A DNA stretch of 64,000 nt, taken from the NCBI GenBank assembly GCA_030737835.1, contig CM060847.1, positions 6,042,484 through 6,106,483 on the forward strand, read 5' to 3'. Both the position numbers and the translations under genes were made by a program. This stretch comes from Acorus gramineus. Taxonomy: Eukaryota; Streptophyta; Magnoliopsida; Acorales; Acoraceae. Positions 35,143 through 46,510 of this stretch are shown piece by piece. The notes under the pieces were generated by a model. That model was not told the origin of the DNA and made no database searches. It saw only the letters and a list, made by a program, of their open reading frames with translations. Numbering within the stretch: position 1 is the first letter of the stretch; each line of letters starts with the position of its first letter.

Positions 35143-36236
35143 CAATGACGGAGCCAGAAATTATGCTTAGTGGGGGCAAACTTAGATAATTTAAATAATC
35201 AAAATTTAATTAATTAAATTATACATCTTCTTAAAGTATTATTTTTAAATTGACATACAAGAAATTTAAAAATATGTCTTTGCAAGGTTTAAAAAAATGA
35301 TGTTAATTGTCTTTTTTAAATCTATTTAGAAAAATAAGAAAAAAATAATATATATTTTAATTTTAATTTTCATTTACAATTCAATAACATAGAAAAAAGA
35401 GAGAAAGCTAGCCACATAGATAGACAATATTATTTTATACCCAAATATTTATTCATGCACCAATCAAAAGTTACAAAAATAAAAAATGAAAGATACATAC
35501 AGTTTTTTTTACATTTTCAAATGTAGTCTATACCTCATCAGCTATCCAATTAAGTATATACATTTTTAGATGAGGTATACACCTCGTTAAATTTTTTCTC
35601 ACTTACTAAAAATGAGTTCATTCAATTTGAAGTGGAGCAATATATACTTTTCATCAAAGCATATACCTTATTAGATAATGTTTACTATTTTTTAAAAGAA
35701 GTGTAACAATTTCCAAAATGACATAATAATGTACTACAGTTATATATATAAATATAAATAATTTAATTCATAATCAAACTACCTAATACATACACATATC
35801 ATAACTAATTAAAATTTATTAATATTCTACCAAATTACAATGAGTGTTGTTACACACAGTTTTTTTATTTCAACTACCCTAATTTCAATTCCATATGCGT
35901 AGATAGAAAATTATTAGAGCATATACTCACATTAGCAAAGTATATGCTTCAACAGAAGATTTTCACATTTATATAAATGCATCTATGTAATTCATTGGAG
36001 TCTATACTGCAATTTTTATAAAAACACGTACCTCATTAGATGAAGTATTTTATTTTTAAAAAATTCAAAACACTTGTACACTAGACTTAAAGTTAAAAAA
36101 TGGACTGGATGTAACATTATTTAATTAGAATACATGATAATTAAATAAAAAATATACATACACATAATATATATATTTTTCACAAAACCGAGTGAGGGCA
36201 GTTGCCCCCACTCGGCCCCACATGGCTCCGTCAGTG
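35143..36236. mobile_element. TIR element with TGACGGAGCCA/TGGCTCCGTCA ends
   Basis: The inverted ends are CAATGACGGAGCCA and TGGCTCCGTCAGTG. The sub-terminal words AGTGGGGGCAAAC and GTTGCCCCCACT are also inverted. The interior (about 1 kb) is AT-rich and non-coding, with repeated ATACCTCATTAGAT-like words. No clear target duplication was found, so the superfamily is open. Confidence 0.7.
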
Positions 36237-36440
36237 TTTGTTGGCGATTATTCGAAAGAATTTTTCATAGGACCGGAACAAACAGACGGAGGTAACCTTT
36301 CCAGCTCGACCTTAAAGTCAACCACAGGAGTCCTCTCCGAGAGAGATATATATATATATATATATATAAAAGAAGAAGCATGGCCTATGCATGGGCCCTC
36401 ATGGGTTTATTAATCTTCAATTGGGCTGGACTCAATAATA
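36237..36440 (+). mobile_element. SINE body-like fragment
   Basis: TTTGTTGGCGATTATTCGAA and AGAATTTTTCATAGGACCGG match the body of the SINE at 48157-48420 (TTTGTTAAGCGAAATTCGAA, AGAATTTTTTGTTGGACC). The tRNA-like head is missing here. An (AT)n run lies at about 36346-36368. Confidence 0.45.
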
Positions 36441-37920
36441 ACCCACAAACTCAACAGGATAGACTTGTAACAGAATAATTTCTATTAGGCCCGATTTGTT
36501 TTGTTTCTTGATACATCTTTCTTATATCAAGGAGCATGGGTTTTTTTCTTGGTTTTTATACGTATTTGGGCATTCGTTTTAATAATATTAAAATGATCAT
36601 CTACCATTTTTTTTTAAAAAAAAAACCCTTTCAAAATTAATAAATATTTTGTATCGATATATTCACATCCAATACTATATTTTAGTTTTATCGCTTAACA
36701 AGTTTTATATATCTTTTTGTAATTTGACAAATTTGATCATAAACGGAAAAATAGGATAAAGAACGGATAATTTTAGTATTGATGTTCAAAATATGAATAT
36801 CTTTTTCGAGATAAATAGTTGAAAATTTATATTCTGTTTTCTCTATGTTTTATAAGATATCAGAAAATTGATTGGTCATGTCAGTTCTCTTCTTACCTAT
36901 AAAAAAAAAAGAAAAAAGAGGGGGGGACCCAAACCCATTCTTCCCGCTTAAAAAAATAGCCACGAATGAGTTCTATCCACGTATCATATCTGATGTTCAA
37001 TGTTTTATTACCTCATCTCCATTCTATTCTGTCCCATGGTTTTGACTTTTGATAGATAAGAATTGATGTTTATTTAATACTCCAAATTATCATGCTTGTT
37101 TTATTTGATCATTATATCTCGTCATGAATGAGTTCATAGGATCTCATAACAGAGGGACCTCTGTAGCTGGTGGCTGAGTTGAATATGTTATTTTTATCTG
37201 TGTACCCCTAAATCGACAGAAGAACATTTAATTTTCATCTTTGTATAACTTGATATTTGAAAACAATGTCTCCAAAACCAATTACCATAAAAAGGTAAGG
37301 AAAAAAATGAATAAACATAGAGAAAGGGTGTGCTTACATCTCTTGTTGGAGTCAAAGTCAAAACCACCTTTTCTTAATTTGAATCTTCGAGCAACAAAAT
37401 AAGATGATGCTTGCAAATGAATCCCAGCTGTCTCACCGGAATTCAAGATAAAAACATAAAAACAAAGATAACAAAATAAATAACCAAATATCAAACCAGA
37501 ATAAAAGTATGATCTTTCTATCCCTCAAAATTAGGTTATCTTAGCTTTGGCACTATTAAAGGTCAAAAAGTTCTTCATGAAAGGGAAAGGTTCGCAACTT
37601 GGCACGGTGCGCCAGGCCCTTTTTCGTCTTCTGTGGATCGCTTTCATCGGTAAAAAACGGTAAATAAACTCCCAAAAATGAGGATCTCCACATAAGTGCT
37701 GTTATACACCATCCATTTTCAACCTGATTATGTTTATGAAAAATTAATGTTGTAATAATTTTTTATATTTTTTTTTATAAATGAATCCATACAATTTATT
37801 AAAATATATATTTAAATATACTAATATATTAAAATTAGAGTTGAAAATGAGGCTGCATTTAATATTATCCTGTACTTAAAAACCGTCCGCAGTTTTAGCG
37901 ATCCGTTGTTTGTTTAGCGT
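36441..37920. other. Intergenic stretch upstream of the J-domain gene
   Basis: No gene recognised. AT-rich with A/T homopolymers. Confidence 0.4.
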
Positions 37921-38106
37921 GGCGGGCCCAGGATCCGGCCCGACATGGGCCCGTCAAAAAGGTCTGACATGGCCGATAGAGGTTTCTGGAGACACGAGCC
38001 TAAAAAATATCTCCTCCCCAACGAATCTCAACCGTCCATTTCATCCGATCAGACGGCAGATAACACAAGGAAGAGGAGTCTTTAAAACGCTGTTTCTGGA
38101 GTGTTC
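37918..38106 (+). promoter_or_regulatory. Putative promoter: site II-like TGGGCC motifs and HSE-like triplet
   Basis: Two TGGGCC/GGGCCC-type motifs lie at about 37922-37956. TTCTGGAGTGTTC at 38094-38106 fits the three-box heat-shock element TTCnnGAAnnTTC with one mismatch (GAG for GAA). This lies about 175 bp before the ATG of the J-domain gene, where a promoter or 5' UTR is expected. No TATA box is clear. Confidence 0.4.
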
Positions 38107-38278
38107 GTTCTTTTCTCCTCTCTCATTCACGAAAAATCGAAAGTCACGCGTTCGAAGCTTGAATGTCGTAGGTTTTGCTTTGCCTTTCACAAAGGGCGTC
38201 TTTTGAAGGCTCCGGCGGGGCCGAAATTCGTCGACTTTACATGGTAGTGCATCGATTTGTGCCGTTGTATTGATTGTG

Positions 38279-39529
38279 ATGGCCGCCGGAGGAGAAGGAG
38301 AGGAGCTGGAGATAAAGAACGACTTCTACGCCGTATTGGGGCTTCAGAAGGAGTGCTCCGCTTCGGATCTCCGTGTCGCCTATAAAAAGCTCGCCCTGGT
38401 TCGGCCTCCAAGAAATCTCTCTGTTTTTCCTTCTCTCTCTCTCTCTCTCTCTCGTCGATTACCTAGACACGAAAAGGAGGGGAATTTGTGAAAATTGGGT
38501 CGATTGGTTACTTGGGTATCTCGAAATTTGATTTTTTTTTATTTATTTTTTTGTGAATTTGGGTTGTAGATGTGGCATCCGGATCGGATATCAGCGACTC
38601 GAAGTGCGAAATACGTCGAAGAAGCGAAAAAGAAATTCCAGGATATTCAGGAAGCCTATTCAGGTATACGTTCTTCCCTGTTTTTCTCCCAATTTAAGGT
38701 ACCCATTATGACCTCGAAAAAAATTGAATTTTTGGTTGAATTCATGGGACCTTTCATGACAGTTCTTTCAGACACCGGTAAGAGATTACTCTACGATGTT
38801 GGTGTCTATGATAGCGACGACGACGACGATAGCGTATGTTAATGTCGAAAAACAAAACCTTTTTTTCTTTAATTTTTCATAAAATCATCTTATAATGATC
38901 TTCAGTTAACACGAAAAAAAAAAAAACGCAGGGAATGTGCGATTTTTTGGGCGAAATGGCTGCAATGATGAGCCAAACCAAACCTGACGTAATTCATTTT
39001 TAACCCCCCCCCCCCCCCCCTCCCCAAAAAAATAAAACCAATTTTTTTCAATTCTATTTTTTGCGGTTTAAAAAAACAGGCGATTTTTATTGATTTTTTT
39101 TTGTATGTATAGGAGAATAGACAGGAAAGCTTCGCAGATTTGCAAGATCTATTCGAGGAGATGTTCCACGACGACATGATGAACGGCTTCGGATCCAGCA
39201 GTGGCTTGGATGGCCATGATTCATCTTCATCGAACGGTCATTATGATTCGTCTTCGTCGAGTGGCGGCGGTTGCCACGTCATCAACTGCAACAACAAGCG
39301 GGAGAGCTCCTCCGAGTCGGAATCGGTCAAGTCCCATCCAAGCAGGGTGAGTCATCGCAGTTCGTTCGATTCGGAATCCAAACAGGGTATAACGTAAAGC
39401 TTGGATATTGTTGTGCAGGCGGCGGAGGAGGAGGAGGAGATTGGCGGCGGAAGGCGGCGGAGCGGGAGGAAACAGAAGGTGTCGTCTCTGCATGACGTGT
39501 CGTCCAGGGGATCCGAGATTTCGGCGTAA
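38279..39529 (+). CDS. J-domain (DnaJ-like) co-chaperone, six exons
   Basis: Joining 38279-38398, 38570-38663, 38763-38833, 38932-38988, 39113-39346 and 39419-39529 gives a 228-aa protein; all junctions are GT-AG and keep frame. Residues 14-75 form a J-domain (DFYAVLGL..., YKKLAL, HPD in MWHPDR, EAYSVLSDTGKRLLYD), so it should stimulate an Hsp70 ATPase. Next are an acidic run (DSDDDDDS), a helical stretch (CDFLGEMAAMM, LQDLFEEMFHDDM), a Ser/Gly-rich linker with GGGCHVINC, and a basic Lys/Arg tail. There is no G/F or CxxCxGxG zinc region, so it is class C. The layout resembles small Arabidopsis J-proteins such as At1g71000. The intron after KKLAL splits the J-domain just before HPD. Partner and location are unknown; no signal peptide is seen. 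Confidence 0.88.
39004..39020. repeat. Poly(C) run of 17 in an intron
   Basis: C17 then T, CCCC and an A run lie in intron 4 of the J-domain gene. Confidence 0.85.
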
Positions 39530-41422
39530 CGTAACGTTTTTAAGGAATCTCTTTTTTTTTTTAATTTAATTTTATTTTTAATTGTTGGGGGTTGGTTCCG
39601 CAAAAGGGGAGCCATGAAGTGATCAATTGTTGGACCCATTGATTTGATCTTGTGGGTTAGTTTGTTGTTGGATGGTTGCTGTTCATTAGCTTGATGAAAT
39701 TAATTGTATTTTCTTGGGATGAATTTTGTATGTAATGGCAGCATTTTGATGATAACATTATTGGATTGTGTTTTCTTGGGATAAATTTTATATCAGCATG
39801 TAATGATATTTTGATGATAACATCTTTTTGTGTTGATGAAAGAAACACCCTCCACTATGAAAAACTTTTCGTAACGTTGCGAAGTGATGAGATTCGCATC
39901 AGTTCATTTTTTTTTTGTATAATCGACGAAAGTTCAACTTTTTGATGGAAACACGTAGGAATATAGATATGAAAATCTAGTTTTTCCACATTCTATGACC
40001 AATGTATCAGCTAATTTCTAGGGCCCGTATTGAAACGTGACATAAAGTTATTCATCTTTAAAAACTATGGACAAATTCATTCCTATTTGTATCTATGCCT
40101 AACCATGGTTATTAGCCAAAACATATCCCTTGAAAAATTTGTATCACATCAATGTTGTATTTAGATGTGTTTATTAGAATCAGTGAAGGACAACGTGGTT
40201 TGTGTGTACCAGTGAAGAAAAATGTATGTTTTTTGAATCTGTGAATATGTTTTGTGACTCTGTGTTATTTACTAGTACATGGTTGATATGTGGTTTGTAA
40301 TTTGTATATATGTGATTTATTTATATAATATCTACTACAGGTATATGTAGTTTATATATAGAGAAGTAGTTGATTTTAAATTAATAAATTTACTACATGT
40401 GTTTTAAATAAATGTAAATTTCTTATAATGCAATGTGAATGAATTTTTTAGAGGTATGGATATAATTACTTTTTTAAAAGGGGTATAATGCTGAAATAGT
40501 GATTTATCAGTAGTATAAATGCAAATCTCTCTCTCTCTCTCTCTTGTTATTTTCATTGGAACACAAAATTAACTTTTTTATTGTTAGGTTTGTTAATAAA
40601 GATAAATAATGAATGAGGGATGATAAGTTTATTGATTTTTTAAATTAAGTATAACCGGTTAATGTTTAGTAATTTGTGTAAGAGATATGATAATAGATGT
40701 GATATAATTTTTGGATATGTGTGAGAGTGTCATGTAAGATATATTTTTTAAAAAAAAATGATATAGAATTTGATATTTTAGCAAGTTGGTAAGTCTTGAT
40801 AACTAATTTCAACATTCAGAATTTTTTTTTTATTTCCTATTATATTTCTCCTTGTTCTCAGGTTATTCAACTCGATCACTGGGTAAATGCATAAAACATG
40901 ATCCGTCCAGCACTTGAGTGATGCAGTCCGCTTGTGAGGTCTGAGGTGGTTATGAAGTCCTCTTCAGTGAGATTTTTGTATATTAATATTTCCACTATTG
41001 TCTCCTCTCATCCTGTTTTTGACTTGTAAACCACTTTAAAGTACAAGTGATATAGTAAAAAATATATATATATTTTTTTTTATAAAAAAAAAACCCACTA
41101 GTGTGTACCAGTGCAATTAAGTCTGTCAATCCGATAAATACATATCACATATGATAATATCCATATTTTAACTATTAGGTTTAAATACAAATATTAATTT
41201 TTAGATTCAATTATCTTTGAAACAGTGTTTTTCAGATAATTGACATATTTAAATATTAACATTAAATTAGATAATCAAATAATATATCAGAGAAAGATGA
41301 AAATTAGAATTGAGATTTGAAGGTTAATTGTTTAAGGAACCAAACATTTTTTCTTATAAATAGTGGGTTATAAAAAGTTAAAAAAATGATTGGTTGTGTG
41401 TTTGATGGACAACACACGTCAG
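39530..41422. other. Downstream region of the J-domain gene and intergenic DNA
   Basis: The 3' UTR probably ends within a few hundred bases. A diverged direct repeat (AATTGTATTTTCTTGGGATG and GATTGTGTTTTCTTGGGATA) lies at about 39700-39830. A (CT)n microsatellite lies at 40526-40544. A decayed hAT-like end lies near 41117 (TTAAGTCTGTCAATCCGATA). No other gene seen. Confidence 0.4.
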
Positions 41423-41910
41423 TAGGGGTGGTAAACGAGCCAAGCGAGCTGAGCTTTGACCTGTTCAAGCTCGGCTCGTTTGATAGCAGGTTCGGCTCTG
41501 TTCGAGATTGAGCTTCATTTCGTGTTTAGGCTCAGCTCGTTGGGCTCGTGAAAAACTCGATTGAAGCTCGACTCAGCTCGTTTGTTAAACAAGTCAAGCT
41601 GAAGCTCGAATTAAGGCTTAGCTCAGGCTCGTTTAGCTAAAAAAAAACCTTGTTTAGCATTTGAGAAGTCACATTTCACAAATTACAACACTTTATACGT
41701 GTGAAAGTAACATAAGCTTAGACTCGGGCTTTGCTCGTTCCCCTTTTTTCTGTTAAATAAACGAGCTCGTCTAGGCTTGGGTTCGGCTCGACTCGATTAT
41801 AAACCGAGCTTTAAAATTTATTCAAACCCGACTCATTTATCTAATCGAATGAGCCTGAATAAATTTTAATCGAGTTGAGTCAAAACTGCTCGATTCATTT
41901 ATCAGCCCTA
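41423..41910. mobile_element. Non-autonomous hAT element with GCTCG arrays
   Basis: The ends TAGGGGTGGTAAACGAGCC and ATTTATCAGCCCTA are imperfectly inverted, of the common plant hAT form. The interior is full of AGCTCGGCTCGTTT-type words. Flanks CACGTCAG and CACCTAAG agree at six of eight bases, consistent with an aged 8-bp target duplication. Confidence 0.7.
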
Positions 41911-42340
41911 CACCTAAGAGACCCTGGCCCCTCATGCATTTGTTGGTCCCCACAAACATTCGGTCGCTTTTTATTTTTTTCAGGGGTACTCGAGAAGAAC
42001 TGAATGGGGCTCTGACGTGAAGCAAGTTGTTGATGGTGAATGCGAATCGCCACTGGCCTTGCATTAACTTGTGCTAGCTTCACTGTCTATTTGTCAATCA
42101 ATGATTGAGAGTTTGTCTGTATAGTGTCTCAGTGTCATTTAAAGGGTTCCCCACTTCGTGAAATTCTTTGAACCTATAAAATTGATGAGTTGTATGTTTA
42201 CAAAGAGATAAAATTATTTGTTAGGTTATTGCAAAGTAAGTTCAAACGGACATACACAGTTGCTGAATTTTCTACGTTTGAAATGGAACACCCTTTGATT
42301 GACAGACAATCGCTTTCTATGCGGACTTCTGAGTTCACAC

Positions 42341-42398
42341 ACAACCTCAGCTGATTGAAATATTGGATTTTAAAAACTTTTTTTTGCTATTTTTTTTT

Positions 42399-42431
<33 letters not shown>

Positions 42432-43131
42432 AAAGTTGTTTGATTGATATTAACACTTGAAAAATTAAACTAAAATCAAAAGCTAAAGTTAAAATACTCA
42501 ATCTAATATCAATTATATACAATAAATTATTTATAAAAATTTAAATAAACATGAATTCAAAACATACTATGTATCAACAAAATACTTAGGACAACTCCAA
42601 CCGTGCTCCATTTATCTATGTGAAACACGATTGACATCCAACCAGACTCTAAAAAGGGACTTTATTTTGGAGACCCTCATTTAGTATTTCAAACATGGAG
42701 AATGAAATAGTAAGCCTCCATATTTGGAATACCACTTTTAAAAATTATTTAAAAAAAAAAAAAAAATTATATGGATTTCAATTTTTATAAAATTGGTACT
42801 ACTGAAACGATGTTGTCTACGCATTACAAATGTATCTAATATTGAATATACTTGACATATATTTTTAAAAAATATTTTTTATTTTATTTTTTATTAACAT
42901 TAGCATTGATTTTATTTTATTAATTATTGTTTGCTCTTATTTATTAAAATATCATTTATTCTAATGAAAAAATACAGTAGAACGAAAAAAAGTACATGAA
43001 AAGCTAAATAAACCACAACGCCACAAAATGAACTAAATCTAGATCCGCTATATTAAAATATAGCAAAAAAATATATATATAGCAAAAAAAAGTTTTTTAA
43101 ATCCAATATTTCAATCAGCTGAGGTTGTATC
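42341..43131. mobile_element. Foldback/TIR element with 50-bp inverted ends
   Basis: The arms at about 42341-42395 and 43077-43131 are near-perfect inverted repeats (ACAACCTCAGCTGATTGAAA... TTTCAATCAGCTGAGGTTGT). Similarity continues more weakly outward to GCGG/CCGC. The interior has a T run followed by about 21 G (42408-42428), and AT-rich non-coding sequence. No transposase. Confidence 0.75.
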
Positions 43132-44250
43132 TTGAAATGGGTGAACCGCTATATTAATAATCTCCTAGTCCTCTTTGATATTGATCAAAGCTATTTATTA
43201 ATATTTATCAACTATGTGTGTTATATCAAAAAATAAAAGGGATATTATAAATTAAAGTTTTATAGAAATAAAATAGAAAAAAAATAAAAATAATGATTGG
43301 AGTTGATAAATATATAGTAATCATCCAAACTCACTTTTTTATTTTTTTTTAATCATTTCGTTTGATTCATATCTCTATTGGTGATGCTCGGAACCAATTG
43401 GGCTATGTCAATCATTTGTTCTCCACCCGTCCATGGGTTGGTGGAACCAAAACAATCATCATTTTTTTTTTAGGGTTGAGACACGCAGTATATTTTGTAG
43501 TTTCATACGCTATGATAATGTAGTACATACTACATAATTATAGTATATGATATAATTTTTTTCATTTTTTTATTATAAAAAAAATTTATCAATATATCTC
43601 AGTATATATTTCATTTCATATAATAATGTATATACTTTAAAAGATAGTATATGATTTAAAAAAAAAATAAAAATAAAATGCAATCGGAGTTCAAATGGAA
43701 GCTGTGTGCATCCTCTCTTCTTCTCCTTCTTCTTATTTTCTTTTTTCTAAAAAAAAAAAAAAAAAAAATTGGGACCAACACGACCAACATTAACAACATG
43801 GTCCATGCAAACGCGGACCCCAAAATATTTTTGCGAGCCATGAGCACATCATTGTATTTTTGCTCAGACTATAATAATCAACCAGTCAAGTTTGGATATA
43901 TTAAACCAAACCTAAAAAAAAAAAAAAGTCACAGTGAAAAGAGACCAGCGATCCACGTGATTCTGACACAAGGCATCCAATTTCAATCTTTACATTAAAA
44001 TATAATATGAGGTATTAGTCGGATTCTCAATGATCTTATCCACAGCAATCAAAATATTGAATTCCTTCTTTAAATTCCATTCCATTAACATTTATTAGAA
44101 GAAAAAAAAAAATCTAAACCATCGATTCAAAAAACCAACGGTAGAGGATATGGCTCACTAAAAAAAGGAATTAAACGGGTAAAAAAATATTTGACCGGTG
44201 ATTCAACCCATCCGAGTTTAGAAAGAAAGAAAAAAATTAAAATAGTCGAT
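43132..44250. other. Intergenic DNA
   Basis: No gene recognised; several long A/T runs. A CACGTG word lies near 43954 and a TTATCC word at 44036-44041. Confidence 0.4.
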
Positions 44251-44690
44251 CTGTCACGTGAGGACTACACGTCGATCTGGGGTTGGTCAGAAGTAGATAC
44301 GATCTTATCCGTCGTGACGTGGAGGTCGGTCCCACTTGGCAATATCATATGACTCCGTCAATGCCTCCGATATTTATTTTCGGTCCCCTACAAGTTAGGG
44401 CTCTTATTATTGAAGGCTCGGCTTTGGCTCAGCCAGGTTAATTTTATTTTTTTAATTATGAAATGGTAGAATATGCGGTCAAATTTTCTAAAATTTAACT
44501 ACAACAATATCAGGTTATTTGAATTTTTTTTTTTACTTTAATATATATAAAATCATCATTTTTAGGTGAAGCCAGTCAAAGCCAAGCCGAGCCGTCCGAA
44601 GATGCCTTATCCGAAAAGCTTTTTCCATATTTTACGGAATCAATGGAAGGTTTTCGAATCTCTCCGAATCCCGACCAACCCATATATAAA
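44251..44690 (+). promoter_or_regulatory. Putative promoter of the DRM1/ARP-type gene
   Basis: A TATA box (TATATAAA, 44683-44690) lies about 134 bp before the ATG. Upstream are a G-box CACGTG (44255-44260), an ACACGTCG word (about 44267-44274), TGACGTGG (44315-44322), and TTATCC at 44305-44310 and 44607-44612. TTATCC is a known sugar-repression element enriched in genes that fall when axillary buds grow, and ACGT cores are targets of bZIP/ABRE factors. Presence is seen; function is inferred. Confidence 0.5.
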
Positions 44691-44823
44691 CCCGAACCTG
44701 GAATCGAAGAACTTGAACAAATTGAAACCCATCGTATCGTTTTTCAGTATTCTCCTTTACGTTACGATATCGTAAGAGAGAATCAATAGATCGATCGAGA
44801 ACACACACACACACACTCACAAA

Positions 44824-45891
44824 ATGGGACTTTTAGAGAAGCTGTGGGACGAAACGGTGGCCGGACCCATCCCCGACGCGGGCCTAGGCAGGCTCCGGAG
44901 GACCACCACCACCACCGTCCGATCCCCGTCCGAACCTCCGAAGCCCATCGGCATCCCCATCACCCGGAGCATCACCATCATCCGCCGTGGCGGCTGCGCC
45001 AGCTGCATCTCTGGCGAGATCGGGTCCGGCCCGACCCCGGCCTCCCCTGTCGCACCCGAGTCACCACTCACACGTGCGAACTGTACCTGAAATTTTTTTC
45101 ATATTAACACATGCTCATGAAATATCCATCCATCAAAATACATTAAAATTATTGAAAGAAGTGATTGGTTGGTTGTTGTGTACAGCGGCGACGCCGAGAA
45201 GGGGCAGGAGAACGCCGGCGGCAGTGGCGGCGGAGCCCAGGACCCCCAACGCTTATGATTGGTACGTCCTTTAATTAATTTTATGGGTCTCTGGGTTTGC
45301 ACCATTAGAATTTGTTTGCATGTTTTTTTTTAAAAAAACTTGTATGAGAAACCAAGATCCATTTAAATTACACATGCATCCCATAATTTGGATGTTATCT
45401 TTATAAAACTCATATTTATTTACATCATTTTCATATTAAGAGACGAATACGAGAAAAAAAAAGATGTGATTCAATTAGAAAATTGTGTTTCACCACATAG
45501 ACTCAATTAAATTTGAGGAGCATGCAAATTGGAGGTACATACAAATATATCATGAGTAAGGTGAAAGGGGCATAAATAGAGCACTTCACAGATAAACTGT
45601 TTTATTATACTTGTGAGATTTATGGAAAAAATACTTCATTTTGTTGTTTTATATTTTTACTATATATTGGTTTTGATTTATTATTTGTTGTTTTAGAAAT
45701 GATTGGATACTTGAGGTTAATGAGATGTCTATTATTTGAATGATTGTGAGGATTTAATATAAATAAATATTGAAGATAATTAATGCAATATTAGTTTTAT
45801 TTTTCTTCATGGATGGATTAATATTAGATGGGTTAAATATTTGTTTGGTGTTGAATTTTGCAGGTTGGTCATAAGTGCTTTGGACCGATAG
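44824..45891 (+). CDS. DRM1/ARP-type dormancy-associated, auxin-repressed protein
   Basis: Exons 44824-45073, 45186-45261 and 45864-45891 join in frame, with GT-AG introns, into 117 aa. The N-terminus MGLLEKLWDETVAGPIPDAG is the hallmark of dormancy-associated/auxin-repressed proteins. The middle is Pro/Ser/Thr-rich with TPATPRRGRRTP. The end YDWLVISALDR, with its last residues coded by a tiny third exon, matches the longer DRM1 homologues (At1g54070-like, ending WIVINALDR). Family length is about 110-130 aa. Transcripts of the family rise in dormant buds and non-growing tissue and fall with auxin or sucrose; the molecular function is unknown and the protein is predicted to be disordered. The start is preceded by an (AC)n leader. 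Confidence 0.9.
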
Positions 45892-45910
45892 AGGCTATAT
45901 GGAGTTTACT

Positions 45911-45911
45911 A

Positions 45912-45943
<32 letters not shown>
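45911..45943. repeat. (AT)n(GT)n microsatellite in the 3' UTR region
   Basis: About six AT units followed by about ten GT units begin 20 bp after the stop codon of the DRM1-type gene. Confidence 0.9.
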
Positions 45944-46192
45944 ATAATGCTATGTAAAAAGCCTAGCTGCCGCTTTTTAACCATCACAAATCTTTTTGTC
46001 TCCCTTTTTTGGGCGATGTGGAAGAATGAATTTCCTCTCCATTGTGTTTTTTTTTTTTTTGTGTGTATAGATGGCAGTTTTGGGGCCTTAATAAATCAAT
46101 GCGATGCACATCTTGAGTGTTATTTTGTTTACCTAATCTCCACCTGTACATGTTCACTGAATCAGTAGCCTAGCTTACATGTGGAATGAATG

Positions 46193-46510
46193 GTTTTTTT
46201 TTTTTTGTTTGGTAGAAAGGCCAGACATACTTTTCTATTTTACTCAAAACCATCATTTACATTGGGTGGGCGTGGGATTCACTCACCTCAAAATTAGTAC
46301 AGTCAGCATGCACCTGATCCCTTGGAACCCATTTGAATTTAACTGGTTTTAATTGAGATTCATGTTTCTTGATGCATTAATTCCACCATCCGATGTAATT
46401 CCTGAGGACCTGGTGATAAGTAGCTTCAAAAGAACCTGGGAATCAGAACAAACAATAACGCATTGCTTCAGCTTCTACGAATATTACTGTAGCCCAAGGC
46501 CTGGAATGAA
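46193..46510 (-). pseudogene. LINE RNase H 3' fragment with poly(A) tail
   Basis: On the minus strand VEAEAMRYC (Glu region), then in another frame CVIVCSDSQVLLKLL (Asp), then FKWVPRDQVHAD (final Asp region) follow the RNase H order. They end in LAFLPNK-like sequence and an A run (minus sense; plus T run at 46193-46206). This is the 5'-truncated end of a non-LTR insertion, with at least one frameshift and several stops. Confidence 0.7.

Noticed and set aside
42594-43311. Separate TIR element with CAACTCCAAC/GATTGGAGTTG ends
   Set aside because: The ends are short, there is no target duplication, and the span conflicts with the much stronger inverted repeat at 42341-43131.
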